Source of the DNA: Algoriphagus lacus
GTDB lineage: Bacteria; Bacteroidota; Bacteroidia; Cytophagales; Cyclobacteriaceae
Assembly (NCBI RefSeq): GCF_003583985.1
Contig: NZ_QXML01000002.1
Span: 1 to 64,000 of the forward strand
DNA: 64,000 nucleotides
Direction: 5' to 3'
A program made the translations under genes and the position numbers. Positions 50,906 through 59,487 of this stretch are shown here, in pieces. The notes under the pieces are model-generated. The model worked only from the letters and a program-made list of their open reading frames with translations, searched no databases and was not told where the DNA came from. The number at the start of each line of letters is the position of its first letter. Positions within the stretch are counted from its first letter, which is position 1.

Positions 50906-52585
50906 TTAGAGGTTCATCTTTTTCAATTCATCCACAGCAAAGGCAGCAGCTCTAGCAGTTAACGCCATATACGTCAGCGATGGGTTTTGTGCGGCTGCAG
51001 AGGTCATGCAAGCGCCATCAGTCACAAATACGTTTTTCGCATCCCACACCTGGTTGTTGCCGTTCAGTACAGAAGTTTTTGGATCACGACCCATACGAGC
51101 TGTGCCCATTTCGTGGATACCTTGTCCAAAAGTATACCCGGCATCAAAGGTCTTAACATCTTTGAATCCTGCCACTTCCAGCATTTCTGCTGCATCAGCC
51201 ATCATGTCTTTTCGCATGTTGATCTCATTTTGTTTGATCTCAGCATTCATGACCAAGGCTTCCATTCCCCATTTATCTTTCACGGTGTCAGAAAGCTTTA
51301 TGGTGTTTTCATGATAAGGAAGGATTTCTCCGAAAGCGGTAATACCCATTGACCAAGGTCCCGGCTCCACCAACGCATCTTTCATGGGCGCACCAAATCC
51401 CAATTCGGCGACATCTCTGCTCCAACCGCTTCTGCTTGCTCCACCCTGATAGCCAAAGCCACGGATGTAATCACGCTTCTCACCGTTGAGGTTTCTGAAT
51501 CTTGGAATGTAAAGTCCGGTTGGTCTTCTACCAAAGTAATATTTGTCTTCGAAGCCTTCCATTCTGCCATTTGCTCCCAATCGGAAGTGGTGATCCATCA
51601 CGTTGTGACCCAATTCACCTGAGCTCGAACCCAAACCTCCCGGCCAAATGTCGGTGGCGGTTCTCATCAGGATGGCCGTGGAATTGAATGCTGAAGCGCA
51701 GAGGAAGATGATTTTTGCATCATATTCCACGGTCTGATTGGTTTCTGCATCGAGTACTTCCACACCGGTTGCTTTCTGGGTGTCTTTGTCATAGATCAAG
51801 CGACGGACGATGGACCAAGGTCTCAAAGTCAGATTGCCGGTAGCCTGAGCAGCTGGAAGTGTAGAAGCCTGTGTGCTGAAGTATCCTCCAAAAGGACAGC
51901 CCAAAGAACATTTGTTTCGGTACTGACATCCTGGACGGCCGGGAAGCGGCTGTGTAATGTTGGCCGGACGACCGATGGTCCAAGTTCTGGCACCTTTGTA
52001 GTGTTCTTTAATTTTTGCGGCACCTGCTTCTTCCACGCAATTCATTGGCATAGGTGGTTGAAATTCTCCATCAGGAAGAATATCCAGGCCGTCTTTTGAA
52101 CCGGATACCCCGATGAATTTTTCCACATAGCTGTACCAGGGCGCAATATCTTTGTATCGAATTGGCCAGTCTACGGCGATCCCCTCTTTTGCATTGGCTT
52201 CAAAGTCAAGATTTGCCCAGCGATAGGATTGTCTTCCCCAAAGAAGGGAACGGCCTCCTACCTGATATCCTCTAAACCAGGTGAACGGCTTTTCCTCGAT
52301 ATAAGGAGAGTCACTTTCATGTGCCCACCAATCCAGATTGAGTTCGTTTAGAACGTAATCTCGTTTCAGGTTGGGGTGATTATTCAAATGTTCCTGGGTT
52401 CTTCGACCTCTGTGAGGCACTTCCCAAGGGGAAAGAGTGGCGGTTTTGTAATCTTTTACGTGCTCGACCATTGGGCCTCTCTCCAGGAGCAATACTTTCA
52501 GCCCCTTCTCCGTCAGCTCTTTAGCGGCCCATCCGCCGCTAATCCCTGACCCAACTACGATTGCGTCATACGCTTCATTTGCCAT
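50906..52585 (-). CDS. GMC-family FAD oxidoreductase (glycoside/glucose dehydrogenase large subunit)
   Basis: A 559-residue flavoprotein. It has N-terminal dinucleotide fold VVGSGISGGWAAKEL, the VGGRSLLWGRQSYRW segment and C-terminal GMC signatures HEMGTARMGRDP and NPSLTYMALTARAA. The active-site His and Asn are in these last two. Residues 220-230 form C-x5-C-x3-C, as in FAD-glucose dehydrogenases that hold a 3Fe-4S cluster. It has no own signal and is probably exported with the small subunit. Family relatives oxidise glucose, gluconate or glycosides at C3; the cluster's partners favour 3-keto formation. Confidence 0.92.
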   Translation of the reverse strand: MANEAYDAIVVGSGISGGWAAKELTEKGLKVLLLERGPMVEHVKDYKTATLSPWEVPHRGRRTQEHLNNHPNLKRDYVLNELNLDWWAHESDSPYIEEKPFTWFRGYQVGGRSLLWGRQSYRWANLDFEANAKEGIAVDWPIRYKDIAPWYSYVEKFIGVSGSKDGLDILPDGEFQPPMPMNCVEEAGAAKIKEHYKGARTWTIGRPANITQPLPGRPGCQYRNKCSLGCPFGGYFSTQASTLPAAQATGNLTLRPWSIVRRLIYDKDTQKATGVEVLDAETNQTVEYDAKIIFLCASAFNSTAILMRTATDIWPGGLGSSSGELGHNVMDHHFRLGANGRMEGFEDKYYFGRRPTGLYIPRFRNLNGEKRDYIRGFGYQGGASRSGWSRDVAELGFGAPMKDALVEPGPWSMGITAFGEILPYHENTIKLSDTVKDKWGMEALVMNAEIKQNEINMRKDMMADAAEMLEVAGFKDVKTFDAGYTFGQGIHEMGTARMGRDPKTSVLNGNNQVWDAKNVFVTDGACMTSAAAQNPSLTYMALTARAAAFAVDELKKMNL

Positions 52586-52611
52586 AGGTATGGTATTTTT
52601 GGTTTAATTAG

Positions 52612-53484
52612 TTACACATCACAAACCTGCACTGCCTGGGCTAGTGCCGCGATTTTGTCTTCAGATTTTGGGATAAATTCATGGGAAACGTACCCCTTGT
52701 AACCCGTGGCCACGATGGCTCTCATTACGGCTGGATAGTTGATTTCCTGGTTTTCATCCAGTTCATTTCGTCCGGGATTTCCTGCAGTATGATAATGGCC
52801 GAAATACTGATGGTTGGTTTGGATACTACGGATGATGTCTCCCTCATCGATTTGCATGTGGTAGATATCAAAAAGCAATTTGAAATTTTCGCTTCCCACC
52901 ATTTTGCATAATTCAACTCCCCAAGGAGAAAGATCACACATGTAATCTTTATGGTTTACTTTGCTATTGAGCAGTTCCATTTGGATCATTATCCCGTGTT
53001 TCTCTGCCACCCCCATGATTTTTTTCAAGCCTTCGGCACAGTTTTTCATCCCGGTCTCATCATCCATACCATTTCGGTTTCCGGAGAAGCAAATCAGATT
53101 TTTGTAGCCGTATTTGGCGACTTCCGGAATCAATTCTGTGTAGTTTTTGATCAGTTGCTCATGGTATTGTGGATCATTCCATCCTTTGGGAATGCCCAGT
53201 TCGGCCCCATTACACATGGAACATTCCACTCCGTGAGCTTTTAGGGTGTCCCAACCTTTCGGACCAACCAGGTCAATGGCGTTGAAACCTATTTTCTTGA
53301 TCGTCACGCAAAGTTCATCCAGACTGAGCGAAGGCATGGTCCAGGCGCAAACGCCATGGTTGATATTTCCTTTGAGTTGGAGGGGCTCTCCTGACTTCCA
53401 ATCGAAGGACGCCAATGAGCCCATTGCAGCTCCGCCTAGGATCATTTTTTTGAAGGAGGATCTTCTACCTGAATTGAAGGTCAT
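52612..53484 (-). CDS. Tat-exported hydroxypyruvate-isomerase-like TIM barrel
   Basis: A 290-residue TIM-barrel isomerase. The start at 53484 gives a twin-arginine-like signal (RRSSFKKMILGGAAMGSL). Conserved features are INHGVCAWTMPSLSLDELC, IQMELLNSK, LLFDIYHMQIDEGDIIRSI and IGHYHTAGNPGRNELD-like FGHYHTAGNPGRNE, the pattern of hydroxypyruvate isomerase (Hyi) and related keto-sugar enzymes. It is between the MFS and GMC genes in the operon. Periplasmic action on the oxidised sugar, as isomerase or lyase, is inferred. Confidence 0.87.
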   Translation of the reverse strand: MTFNSGRRSSFKKMILGGAAMGSLASFDWKSGEPLQLKGNINHGVCAWTMPSLSLDELCVTIKKIGFNAIDLVGPKGWDTLKAHGVECSMCNGAELGIPKGWNDPQYHEQLIKNYTELIPEVAKYGYKNLICFSGNRNGMDDETGMKNCAEGLKKIMGVAEKHGIMIQMELLNSKVNHKDYMCDLSPWGVELCKMVGSENFKLLFDIYHMQIDEGDIIRSIQTNHQYFGHYHTAGNPGRNELDENQEINYPAVMRAIVATGYKGYVSHEFIPKSEDKIAALAQAVQVCDV

Positions 53485-53498
53485 GGTTGTTTTGGGGT

Positions 53499-54725
53499 TT
53501 ATGGTTGAGGCTTGACTTTTTCTTCTTTGAAAAAAGAAATGAAAAATAGTAAAACCAAAAGGGAAATGCCAGAAGGAATCAACCAAATTGAATTCCACTG
53601 ATGTGATCCGTCGATTTGGAGATAGAAATTTGAAATTTGACCGGCTGCCCAAAAGCCAATTAGCATCCCAATTCCATAGGTGGCCAAGGTGATTAATCCT
53701 TGTGCTGATGACTTGAATTTTTCCCCTGCATGAGAATCGGTGTAAATCTGTCCACTCACGAAGAAGAAATCATAGCATACTCCATGTAGCGCTATGCCAA
53801 CCAATAGCATCCAGACTCCAGAGTCAGCATCCCCAAAAGCAAAGAAAACATACCGAATTGCCCATGCGAGCATGGCCACAATCAAGGTTTTTTTCAGCCC
53901 AAATCTGGAAAAGAAAATGGGTAAGGCCAGTAAGAACAATACCTCTGATACCTGCCCGAGGGCCATTTTACCGGTGGAGTTTTCCAAGCCGATTTCTGTT
54001 AAAAACGGACTGGCATTTTGATAATAAAACGCCAATGGGATACAAATCAGTATCGAGGACAGGAAAAAGATCGCATAGTTTCTATGCTTAAGCAAGGCAA
54101 GTGCGTCCAATCCCAGTGCCTCCGATAATTTAAATTCACCCGATGTTTTGGCCCGGGGTGGAGTGGATGGAAGTGTAAAACTGTATAGGCCCAAGACCAC
54201 AGAAACCGCAGATGCCATGATCCAGGTGTTTTTCAACAATCCCTCGGTCAGACCAGATTGGCTGTCCCAGGCAAGGGATGAAATCAAAAAACCTGCTGCT
54301 ACCCAACCGATTGTGCCCCAAATCCGGATTACCGAGAATTCCTTCTCCGGGTTTTTCATCTGATTAAAGGAAATGGAGTTGACCAAAGCCAGGGTCGGCA
54401 TAAACAAAATCATGTAAAACAGAAGTACGGGAAAAAATTCGGAAAAATCAGTAGATGAGTACAGCAAGTACATAAGGCCTGCCCCGATCAAATGGATCAC
54501 TCCAAGAATCCGTTGCGCATGGAAGTAACGGTCAGCGATGAGTCCTACTATAAAAGGAGCGATGATGGCGCCAAAAGACTGGGTGGAAAAAGCCAGAGAA
54601 ATGTCCTGGTCTTTTGCCAGCAGATTGTTGCCAAGAAAAGTCCCCATTGTCACGTACCAGGATCCCCAAACAAAAAACTCCAAAAACATCATCAGGGATA
54701 GGCGAAATTTGGTTGGGAAATTCAT
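53499..54725 (-). CDS. MFS nucleoside:H+ symporter family permease
   Basis: A 408-residue, twelve-helix transporter of the NupG/XapB-like Nuc_H_symport branch of the MFS. It has the N-terminal LSLMMFLEFFVWGSWYVTMG, GLIADRYFHAQRILG between TM2 and TM3 and SFFKEEKVKPQP at the C-terminus. In Bacteroidota this branch often sits with sugar oxidoreductases, so a glycoside or modified sugar is as likely a substrate as a nucleoside. It is the first gene of the minus-strand operon and shares a 240-bp region with the divergent operon. Confidence 0.87.
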   Translation of the reverse strand: MNFPTKFRLSLMMFLEFFVWGSWYVTMGTFLGNNLLAKDQDISLAFSTQSFGAIIAPFIVGLIADRYFHAQRILGVIHLIGAGLMYLLYSSTDFSEFFPVLLFYMILFMPTLALVNSISFNQMKNPEKEFSVIRIWGTIGWVAAGFLISSLAWDSQSGLTEGLLKNTWIMASAVSVVLGLYSFTLPSTPPRAKTSGEFKLSEALGLDALALLKHRNYAIFFLSSILICIPLAFYYQNASPFLTEIGLENSTGKMALGQVSEVLFLLALPIFFSRFGLKKTLIVAMLAWAIRYVFFAFGDADSGVWMLLVGIALHGVCYDFFFVSGQIYTDSHAGEKFKSSAQGLITLATYGIGMLIGFWAAGQISNFYLQIDGSHQWNSIWLIPSGISLLVLLFFISFFKEEKVKPQP

Positions 54726-54965
54726 CGGCTTTGGAGTTGAGTACTGAAAAACTTGCTTGAAATTTAGAATTTGGGCTTTTTGCTGTATTTTAAGCATCTC
54801 CTTTGAGAATCTGAAGAAAGGGGCTGAAAAGTTTTGTCAAAGCCACTCATAACCCAATGAGACAACTGATCATATATTAGCTTCCTAACTCTCAGGAACC
54901 TCGAAATTTCCGTTCTAATTCCAGAATTTCTACTCAAATAACCTGATAAACTAACCTTTTGACCG
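54726..54965. promoter_or_regulatory. Divergent control region of the sugar-oxidation operons
   Basis: These 240 bp separate the first genes of the two divergent operons and must contain both promoters. I see no exact TAnnTTTG element. A short inverted repeat (ttcct/aggaa, near 54880-54900) and a gaaattt-containing near-palindrome just after it are possible operator sites. No regulator gene is in the cluster. Confidence 0.45.
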
Positions 54966-56135
54966 ATGTCAACAGCTAAAAAATTAAAACTCGGACTTGT
55001 AGGCGGTGGGCCTGGTTCTTTCATCGGAGCAATTCACCTTAATGGGGCTCTGATGGACGGAATGTTCGAATTGGTTTGCGGGGCATTCAGCTCCAATTCC
55101 GCCAAATCCAAGCAACGAGGTGAAGAACTCATGCTTGATCCGACCAGGGTGTATTGTTCCTACGATGAGATGTATGAGAAAGAGTCCCAACTTCCGGAGA
55201 AAGATCGGATGGATGTGGTGGCTATCGTGACTCCTAATAACGTGCACTTTGATCCAACAGCAAAGGCCTTGAAATATGGTTTTCATGTGGCTTTGGATAA
55301 GCCCTTGACGTTGAATTACCAGCAGGCAAAAGAATTGTACCACATCGTCAAAAACTCAGACAAACGCTTTTTGCTGACGCATACTTATTCCGGATATCCG
55401 ATGATCAAGCAGGCCAGACAAATGGTGGCTGATGGTGTTATCGGTAAAGTGCGTAAAGTCTACGTGGAATATCCTCAGGGCTGGCTATACAAACTCCTGG
55501 AAACCGAAAATAACAAGCAGGCAGAATGGAGAACAGACCCTGCCCGAAACGGATTGGCGGGATGTATGGGCGATATCGGGACCCACGCCTTTCACATGGC
55601 GGAATACGTGACTGGAGAGAAAGTGTCACACGTTTGTGCTGATCTGTATATCAAAATCGACGGTCGTCCGATTGATGACGATGGAGTGGTTTTGCTTCGA
55701 TTTGAAAATGGAGCTTCCGGTGTTTTGATGGCTTCTCAGACCGATACCGGGTGTGAAAACAACCTGAAAATTCGTGTATATGGAGAAAAAGGAGGTTTGG
55801 AATGGGAGCAGGAGCTCAATAACTCTCTGACTGTTCGATTCCCAAATCAACCGGCTCAGATTTTCAGAGCAGGAACAGGATACCTGGGTTCTTTGGCTCA
55901 GGAAAACACCCGAACTCCAGCTGGACATCCAGAAGGCTATGTGGAGGCTTTTGCAAACTTGTATCGGAATTTTGCCCGCTGTATTTATGCAGACCGAGCA
56001 GGACAAAAGCCAAAGTGGGAATGGGAAGATTATCCTGGAATTGAGGATGGAATCCGCGGAATGGCTTTCATCGACCACGTTCTTCGTAGCACCAAGTCCG
56101 ATATTAAGTGGACTCCATTTATCGTAGAAAAATAA
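54966..56135 (+). CDS. Gfo/Idh/MocA family NAD(P)-dependent oxidoreductase
   Basis: A 389-residue enzyme with an N-terminal Rossmann fold (LKLGLVGGGPGSFIGAIH), the EKPL-like catalytic segment HVALDKPLTLNY, the GWLYK and CMGDIGTHAFHMAEYVTG motifs and a C-terminal mixed sheet. There is no signal peptide, so it is cytoplasmic. Relatives interconvert sugars and 3-keto sugars using NAD(H); here it could reduce the imported 3-keto sugar back to a normal hexose. It is the first gene of the plus-strand operon. Confidence 0.93.
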   Translation: MSTAKKLKLGLVGGGPGSFIGAIHLNGALMDGMFELVCGAFSSNSAKSKQRGEELMLDPTRVYCSYDEMYEKESQLPEKDRMDVVAIVTPNNVHFDPTAKALKYGFHVALDKPLTLNYQQAKELYHIVKNSDKRFLLTHTYSGYPMIKQARQMVADGVIGKVRKVYVEYPQGWLYKLLETENNKQAEWRTDPARNGLAGCMGDIGTHAFHMAEYVTGEKVSHVCADLYIKIDGRPIDDDGVVLLRFENGASGVLMASQTDTGCENNLKIRVYGEKGGLEWEQELNNSLTVRFPNQPAQIFRAGTGYLGSLAQENTRTPAGHPEGYVEAFANLYRNFARCIYADRAGQKPKWEWEDYPGIEDGIRGMAFIDHVLRSTKSDIKWTPFIVEK

Positions 56136-56169
56136 CTTTTACTCAAACTATTAAAACCCATAACCAAAT

Positions 56170-57222
56170 ATGAAAACGATTAAAGGACCTGCTGTTTTTT
56201 TAGCGCAGTTTGCCGATGATAAAGCTCCTTTCAACAACCTGAAAAATATCAGTCACTACATGGCTGATTTGGGATATAAGGCCGTTCAGATTCCAAGCTG
56301 GGATTCCCGAATGATCGATTTGCAAAAAGCAGCTGAAAGCAAAACCTATGCGGATGAAATCAAGGGAATTGTGGCAGAGGCCGGAATGGAGATTTCTGAA
56401 CTTTCCACCCACCTACAAGGTCAACTCGTGGCCGTACATCCGGCATACAACGAGCTGTTTGATGGCTTTGCTCCAGCTAACTTAAAAGGAGACTTGAAGG
56501 GTAAATCCGAATGGGCCACCCAGCAGTTGAAGTATGCAGCCAAAGCTTCAGCCAATCTTGGATTGAATGCGCATGCGACTTTTTCAGGAGCCTTGATGTG
56601 GCATACCGTTTACCCTTGGCCACAGCGTCCTGCCGGATTGGTGGAGACAGGTTTTACCGAATTGGCCAAAAGATGGAAGCCTATCCTGGATGCTTTTGAT
56701 GAGGTGGGTGTGGATGTCTGTTATGAACTCCATCCAGGTGAAGATCTTCACGACGGGATTACTTTCGAAATGTTCTTGGACAAAGTAGGGGGTCATAAGC
56801 GGGCCAATATTCTATATGATCCAAGCCACTTTGTGCTCCAGTGCCTGGATTATTTACAATTCATTGATTTTTACCATGATCGTATTAAAATGTTCCATGT
56901 TAAGGATGCGGAATTTAACCCTACTGGAAAGCAGGGCGTGTACGGCGGGTTCCAAGGCTGGGTAGAACGTGCCGGCCGATTCAGATCATTAGGTGACGGT
57001 CAGGTTGATTTTGCAGGAATATTTAGCAAACTTTCGCAGTACAATTATAGCGGCTGGGCAGTTTTGGAATGGGAATGTGCTATCAAGCATCCAGAGCAGG
57101 GTGCGGCTGAGGGTGCTCCGTTTATCGCTTCCCATATTATTAGAGTGACCGAAAAGGCATTCGATGATTTTGCCGGCATGGGGGCGGATGAGGCATTCAA
57201 CAGAAGAGTATTAGGAATTTAA
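56170..57222 (+). CDS. Sugar phosphate isomerase/epimerase (cytoplasmic TIM barrel)
   Basis: A 350-residue TIM barrel of the xylose-isomerase-like family without any signal peptide. Metal-site candidates are in DVCYELHPGEDLHDG, ILYDPSHFVLQCLDYLQFI, MFHVKDAEFNPTG and the late VLEWECAIKHPEQG. It lies 34 bp after the Gfo/Idh gene, a pairing common in inositol- and keto-sugar-utilisation operons. It is the third TIM barrel in the locus but the only one predicted to stay in the cytoplasm. Confidence 0.92.
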   Translation: MKTIKGPAVFLAQFADDKAPFNNLKNISHYMADLGYKAVQIPSWDSRMIDLQKAAESKTYADEIKGIVAEAGMEISELSTHLQGQLVAVHPAYNELFDGFAPANLKGDLKGKSEWATQQLKYAAKASANLGLNAHATFSGALMWHTVYPWPQRPAGLVETGFTELAKRWKPILDAFDEVGVDVCYELHPGEDLHDGITFEMFLDKVGGHKRANILYDPSHFVLQCLDYLQFIDFYHDRIKMFHVKDAEFNPTGKQGVYGGFQGWVERAGRFRSLGDGQVDFAGIFSKLSQYNYSGWAVLEWECAIKHPEQGAAEGAPFIASHIIRVTEKAFDDFAGMGADEAFNRRVLGI

Positions 57223-57241
57223 TTATACTAACCAATAAACA

Positions 57242-57670
57242 ATGAAAATTACAAGATCATTAAACTTCGGATTGCTCGCTTTGGCGGGTTTGGCATTTGC
57301 ATGTGGAGGAGGAGAGAAAGCTGCCGAAACAGCAACACCGGAGGCTGCTGCGCCTGCTGCAGCTCCTGCTCAGGAAATCAGCCTGGAAGACAAATACAAG
57401 GATGACCCTATTTACATCAAAGGACTGGAGAAGCTGAAAGCCTCCGATTGTACCTCTTGCCACATGGTAGAGCGTAAAATTGTAGGGCCTTCCTATGCAG
57501 ATGTTGCAGCAAAGTATGAGAATACAGAAGAAAACGTAACCATGCTGGCCCAGAAAGTAATCGCCGGTGGCGTGGGTGTGTGGGGTGAAGTGCCAATGCC
57601 TGCGCATCCGGGTCTTAGCGAGGAAGATGCAAAAGACATGATTCGCTACGTATTGCTTCTTAAGAAATAA
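57242..57670 (+). CDS. c-type cytochrome lipoprotein
   Basis: The 142-residue protein has a lipobox LAFACGGG (Cys21), a Pro/Ala-rich linker (about 28-45) and a single-haem cytochrome c domain. The haem site is CTSCH (Cys70-His74), followed by KIVGPSYADVAAKY, and the distal methionine is in GEVPMPAHPG (Met119). It is a class I cytochrome tethered to a membrane, likely the outer face of the inner membrane. Position inside the operon makes it the probable electron acceptor for the GMC dehydrogenase. Confidence 0.93.
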   Translation: MKITRSLNFGLLALAGLAFACGGGEKAAETATPEAAAPAAAPAQEISLEDKYKDDPIYIKGLEKLKASDCTSCHMVERKIVGPSYADVAAKYENTEENVTMLAQKVIAGGVGVWGEVPMPAHPGLSEEDAKDMIRYVLLLKK

Positions 57671-57673
57671 CCC

Positions 57674-58414
57674 ATGAAGAAAAGCTATTTGGTAATGTGG
57701 GCAGCTGCAGGACTTCTTGCAGCCTGCTCTTCCCCAAAAACAGAAGAAGCGGCAGCTACAGATACTTTGGCTGTGGCAGCACCTGTTGAAGAATGGACTC
57801 CTCTTTTCGACGGGCAGACCTTTAACGGTTGGTCCAAGTACGGAGGGGGAGAAGTTGGGAAGGCTTGGAAGATTGAAAACGGGGAGCTTTACCTGGATGC
57901 TGCCAACAAGGCGGGCTGGCAAACTGGAGATGGTGGCGATATTGTGACCAATGAAGAGTTTGAAAACTTCCATTTCAAATATGAATGGAAAATTGCTCCC
58001 AACGGAAACAGCGGTGTTATTTTCCTAGTCCATGAATCTCCTGATTTTCAATATCCTTGGCAGACTGGTCCTGAAATGCAGGTTTTGGACAATGCCGGAC
58101 ACCCTGATGCGAAGATCTTAAGCCATAGAGCAGGAGACCTGTATGACCTGATCGTGAGCAGTCAAGAAACCGTTAAGCCTGCAGGCGAATGGAATCAGGC
58201 TGAAATCATCATCAACCAAGGAAAGCTTGATTTCTTTCTTAACGGGGTAAATATCGTTTCCACTCAACTTTTCACTCCTGAGTGGGAAGCATTGATCGCG
58301 AAAAGTAAGTTTAAGGATATGCCGGGATTTGGTAAGTATAAGAAGGGGAAGATTGCCCTTCAGGATCACGGAGATGTGGTTCACTACCGAAATCTGGTGA
58401 TCAAGAAACTCTAA
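57674..58414 (+). CDS. DUF1080 lipoprotein (3-keto-disaccharide hydrolase family)
   Basis: A 246-residue lipoprotein (lipobox GLLAACSS, Cys18). The DUF1080 domain fills residues about 38-245: WTPLFDGQTFNGWSKYGG, GDIVTNEEFENFHFKYEWKI, NSGVIFLVHE, then AGEWNQAEIIINQGKLDFFLNG. The fold is a concanavalin-like jelly roll. Family members hydrolyse 3-keto-glycosides, which fits the oxidising genes around it. It lies three bases after the cytochrome gene and ends the operon before a strong terminator. Confidence 0.92.
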   Translation: MKKSYLVMWAAAGLLAACSSPKTEEAAATDTLAVAAPVEEWTPLFDGQTFNGWSKYGGGEVGKAWKIENGELYLDAANKAGWQTGDGGDIVTNEEFENFHFKYEWKIAPNGNSGVIFLVHESPDFQYPWQTGPEMQVLDNAGHPDAKILSHRAGDLYDLIVSSQETVKPAGEWNQAEIIINQGKLDFFLNGVNIVSTQLFTPEWEALIAKSKFKDMPGFGKYKKGKIALQDHGDVVHYRNLVIKKL

Positions 58415-58453
58415 TCAAAAAGGCTCCGATTTTTCGGAGCCTTTTTGATTTTC
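58413..58453. terminator. Bidirectional terminator
   Basis: A 16-base inverted repeat atcaaaaaggctccga/tcggagcctttttgat with a four-base loop, between convergent genes. Confidence 0.92.
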
Positions 58454-58465
58454 AGTCTTCATTTT

Positions 58466-59191
58466 TTAAAGTCTAGTGACGTTATCTTTTCTGATGTACG
58501 CAATTTTTTCCTTCCATTCGACTTCGTACCAAATGTCCTTTGATGCCTTTATTTTTACACGATGTCCAGGCTCAACCAGATCCACCAGTTCACCGCCAGC
58601 ACTTGGTTCAGAAACGATCAAAGTGGGGCTTTTCGTTACTAATGCTGCATTGGGAGCCTGTAGAAAATTATTGGTTGCAAAAATCAAAGTAATCAAAATC
58701 ACGGAAGGCCAATAAAACCTTGCTTCAGTGAGTTTTTTCCCTTTTGACCAAAGGAAAATCAAGGACATGATCAATACAAGGGTGAGTGCTGCGACGATGA
58801 TTTCCTTGTATTCAACCAGAAAAAGAACAAATCTCATCCCGTCACTTACTTCATAACCGATGAGCTCGTTTTGGCCGGTGAGACTTTTAATTTTGGTGAT
58901 CGTTTGAGGATTTGGGCTTAAGTCGTAGTATTTACTGAGGTAAAGAGTCGCATTTTCATTGTCACCTATACCTTCTGAAATGAAAGCCATTTTGAGAAGC
59001 ATCGAAGGTGAATAAATACCCAACTGGTAATTTAACTGATATATTTCCATGGCTTCCTTATAGCTTCTTTGCTGAAACAAAGAATCTGCTACCAAAAGCT
59101 GAGGTACATTGGCCTGACAATGAATACTTTGCAAAAAGAGTAAAAAAAATATAGAAAGTTTTGCTAGAAAGATTGATTTGAGGCTTGGCAT
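58466..59191 (-). CDS. TPR/SH3 membrane protein, BatE-like
   Basis: A 241-residue protein: signal peptide or N-terminal anchor (LSIFFLLFLQSIHCQ), a TPR-like pair of helices (LLVADSLFQQRSYKEAMEIYQLNY, then GDNENATLYLSKYYDLSP), two transmembrane helices (about 130-149 and 158-176) and a C-terminal SH3-like domain (LVDLVEPGHRVKIKASKDIWYEVEWKEKIAYIRKD). This order matches BatE of Bacteroidota aerotolerance operons, but no BatA-D genes are here, so it is an isolated relative. Function is unknown. Confidence 0.7.
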   Translation of the reverse strand: MPSLKSIFLAKLSIFFLLFLQSIHCQANVPQLLVADSLFQQRSYKEAMEIYQLNYQLGIYSPSMLLKMAFISEGIGDNENATLYLSKYYDLSPNPQTITKIKSLTGQNELIGYEVSDGMRFVLFLVEYKEIIVAALTLVLIMSLIFLWSKGKKLTEARFYWPSVILITLIFATNNFLQAPNAALVTKSPTLIVSEPSAGGELVDLVEPGHRVKIKASKDIWYEVEWKEKIAYIRKDNVTRL

Positions 59192-59278
59192 TTAGAATTC
59201 AGAGTCATAAATTTGCAGTCCAATTACGGCAATGATCTAGCAAAAAGCAAGGCTAGGGAGCCAATTTGGAAGATTTAA

Positions 59279-59351
59279 GATTCCGTAGCTCAGCTGGTAG
59301 AGCAATACACTTTTAATGTATGGGTCCTGGGTTCGAATCCCAGCGGGATCA
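59279..59351 (+). tRNA. tRNA-Lys (TTT), copy 1
   Basis: A 73-nt cloverleaf. The acceptor stem gattccg/cgggatc has one T-G pair. The anticodon stem ataca/tgtat has loop ctttttaa-type cttttaa with anticodon TTT, and the T arm is ctggg-ttcgaat-cccag. CCA is not encoded. Confidence 0.95.
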
Positions 59352-59387
59352 CAAAATTAGCTCGCAAGGAGTTGGAAAGTAAAGTTT

Positions 59388-59461
59388 CGGGGTGTAGCGT
59401 AGCCCGGTATCGCGCCACATTTGGGATGTGGAGGTCGTAGGTTCGAATCCTGCCACCCCGA
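59388..59461 (+). tRNA. tRNA-Pro (TGG)
   Basis: A 74-nt cloverleaf. The acceptor stem is cggggtg/caccccg, the C1 start being typical of tRNA-Pro. The anticodon arm is ccaca-tttggga-tgtgg with anticodon TGG, and the T loop is ttcgaat. CCA is not encoded. Confidence 0.95.
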
Positions 59462-59487
59462 CTTAATTTGACTAGCAGTAGTCACCG

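Noticed and set aside
57260..57973. A 237-codon minus-strand frame across the cytochrome and DUF1080 genes
   Set aside because: It spans two well-supported lipoprotein genes on the other strand; its cysteine- and serine-rich product is a codon-mirror effect.
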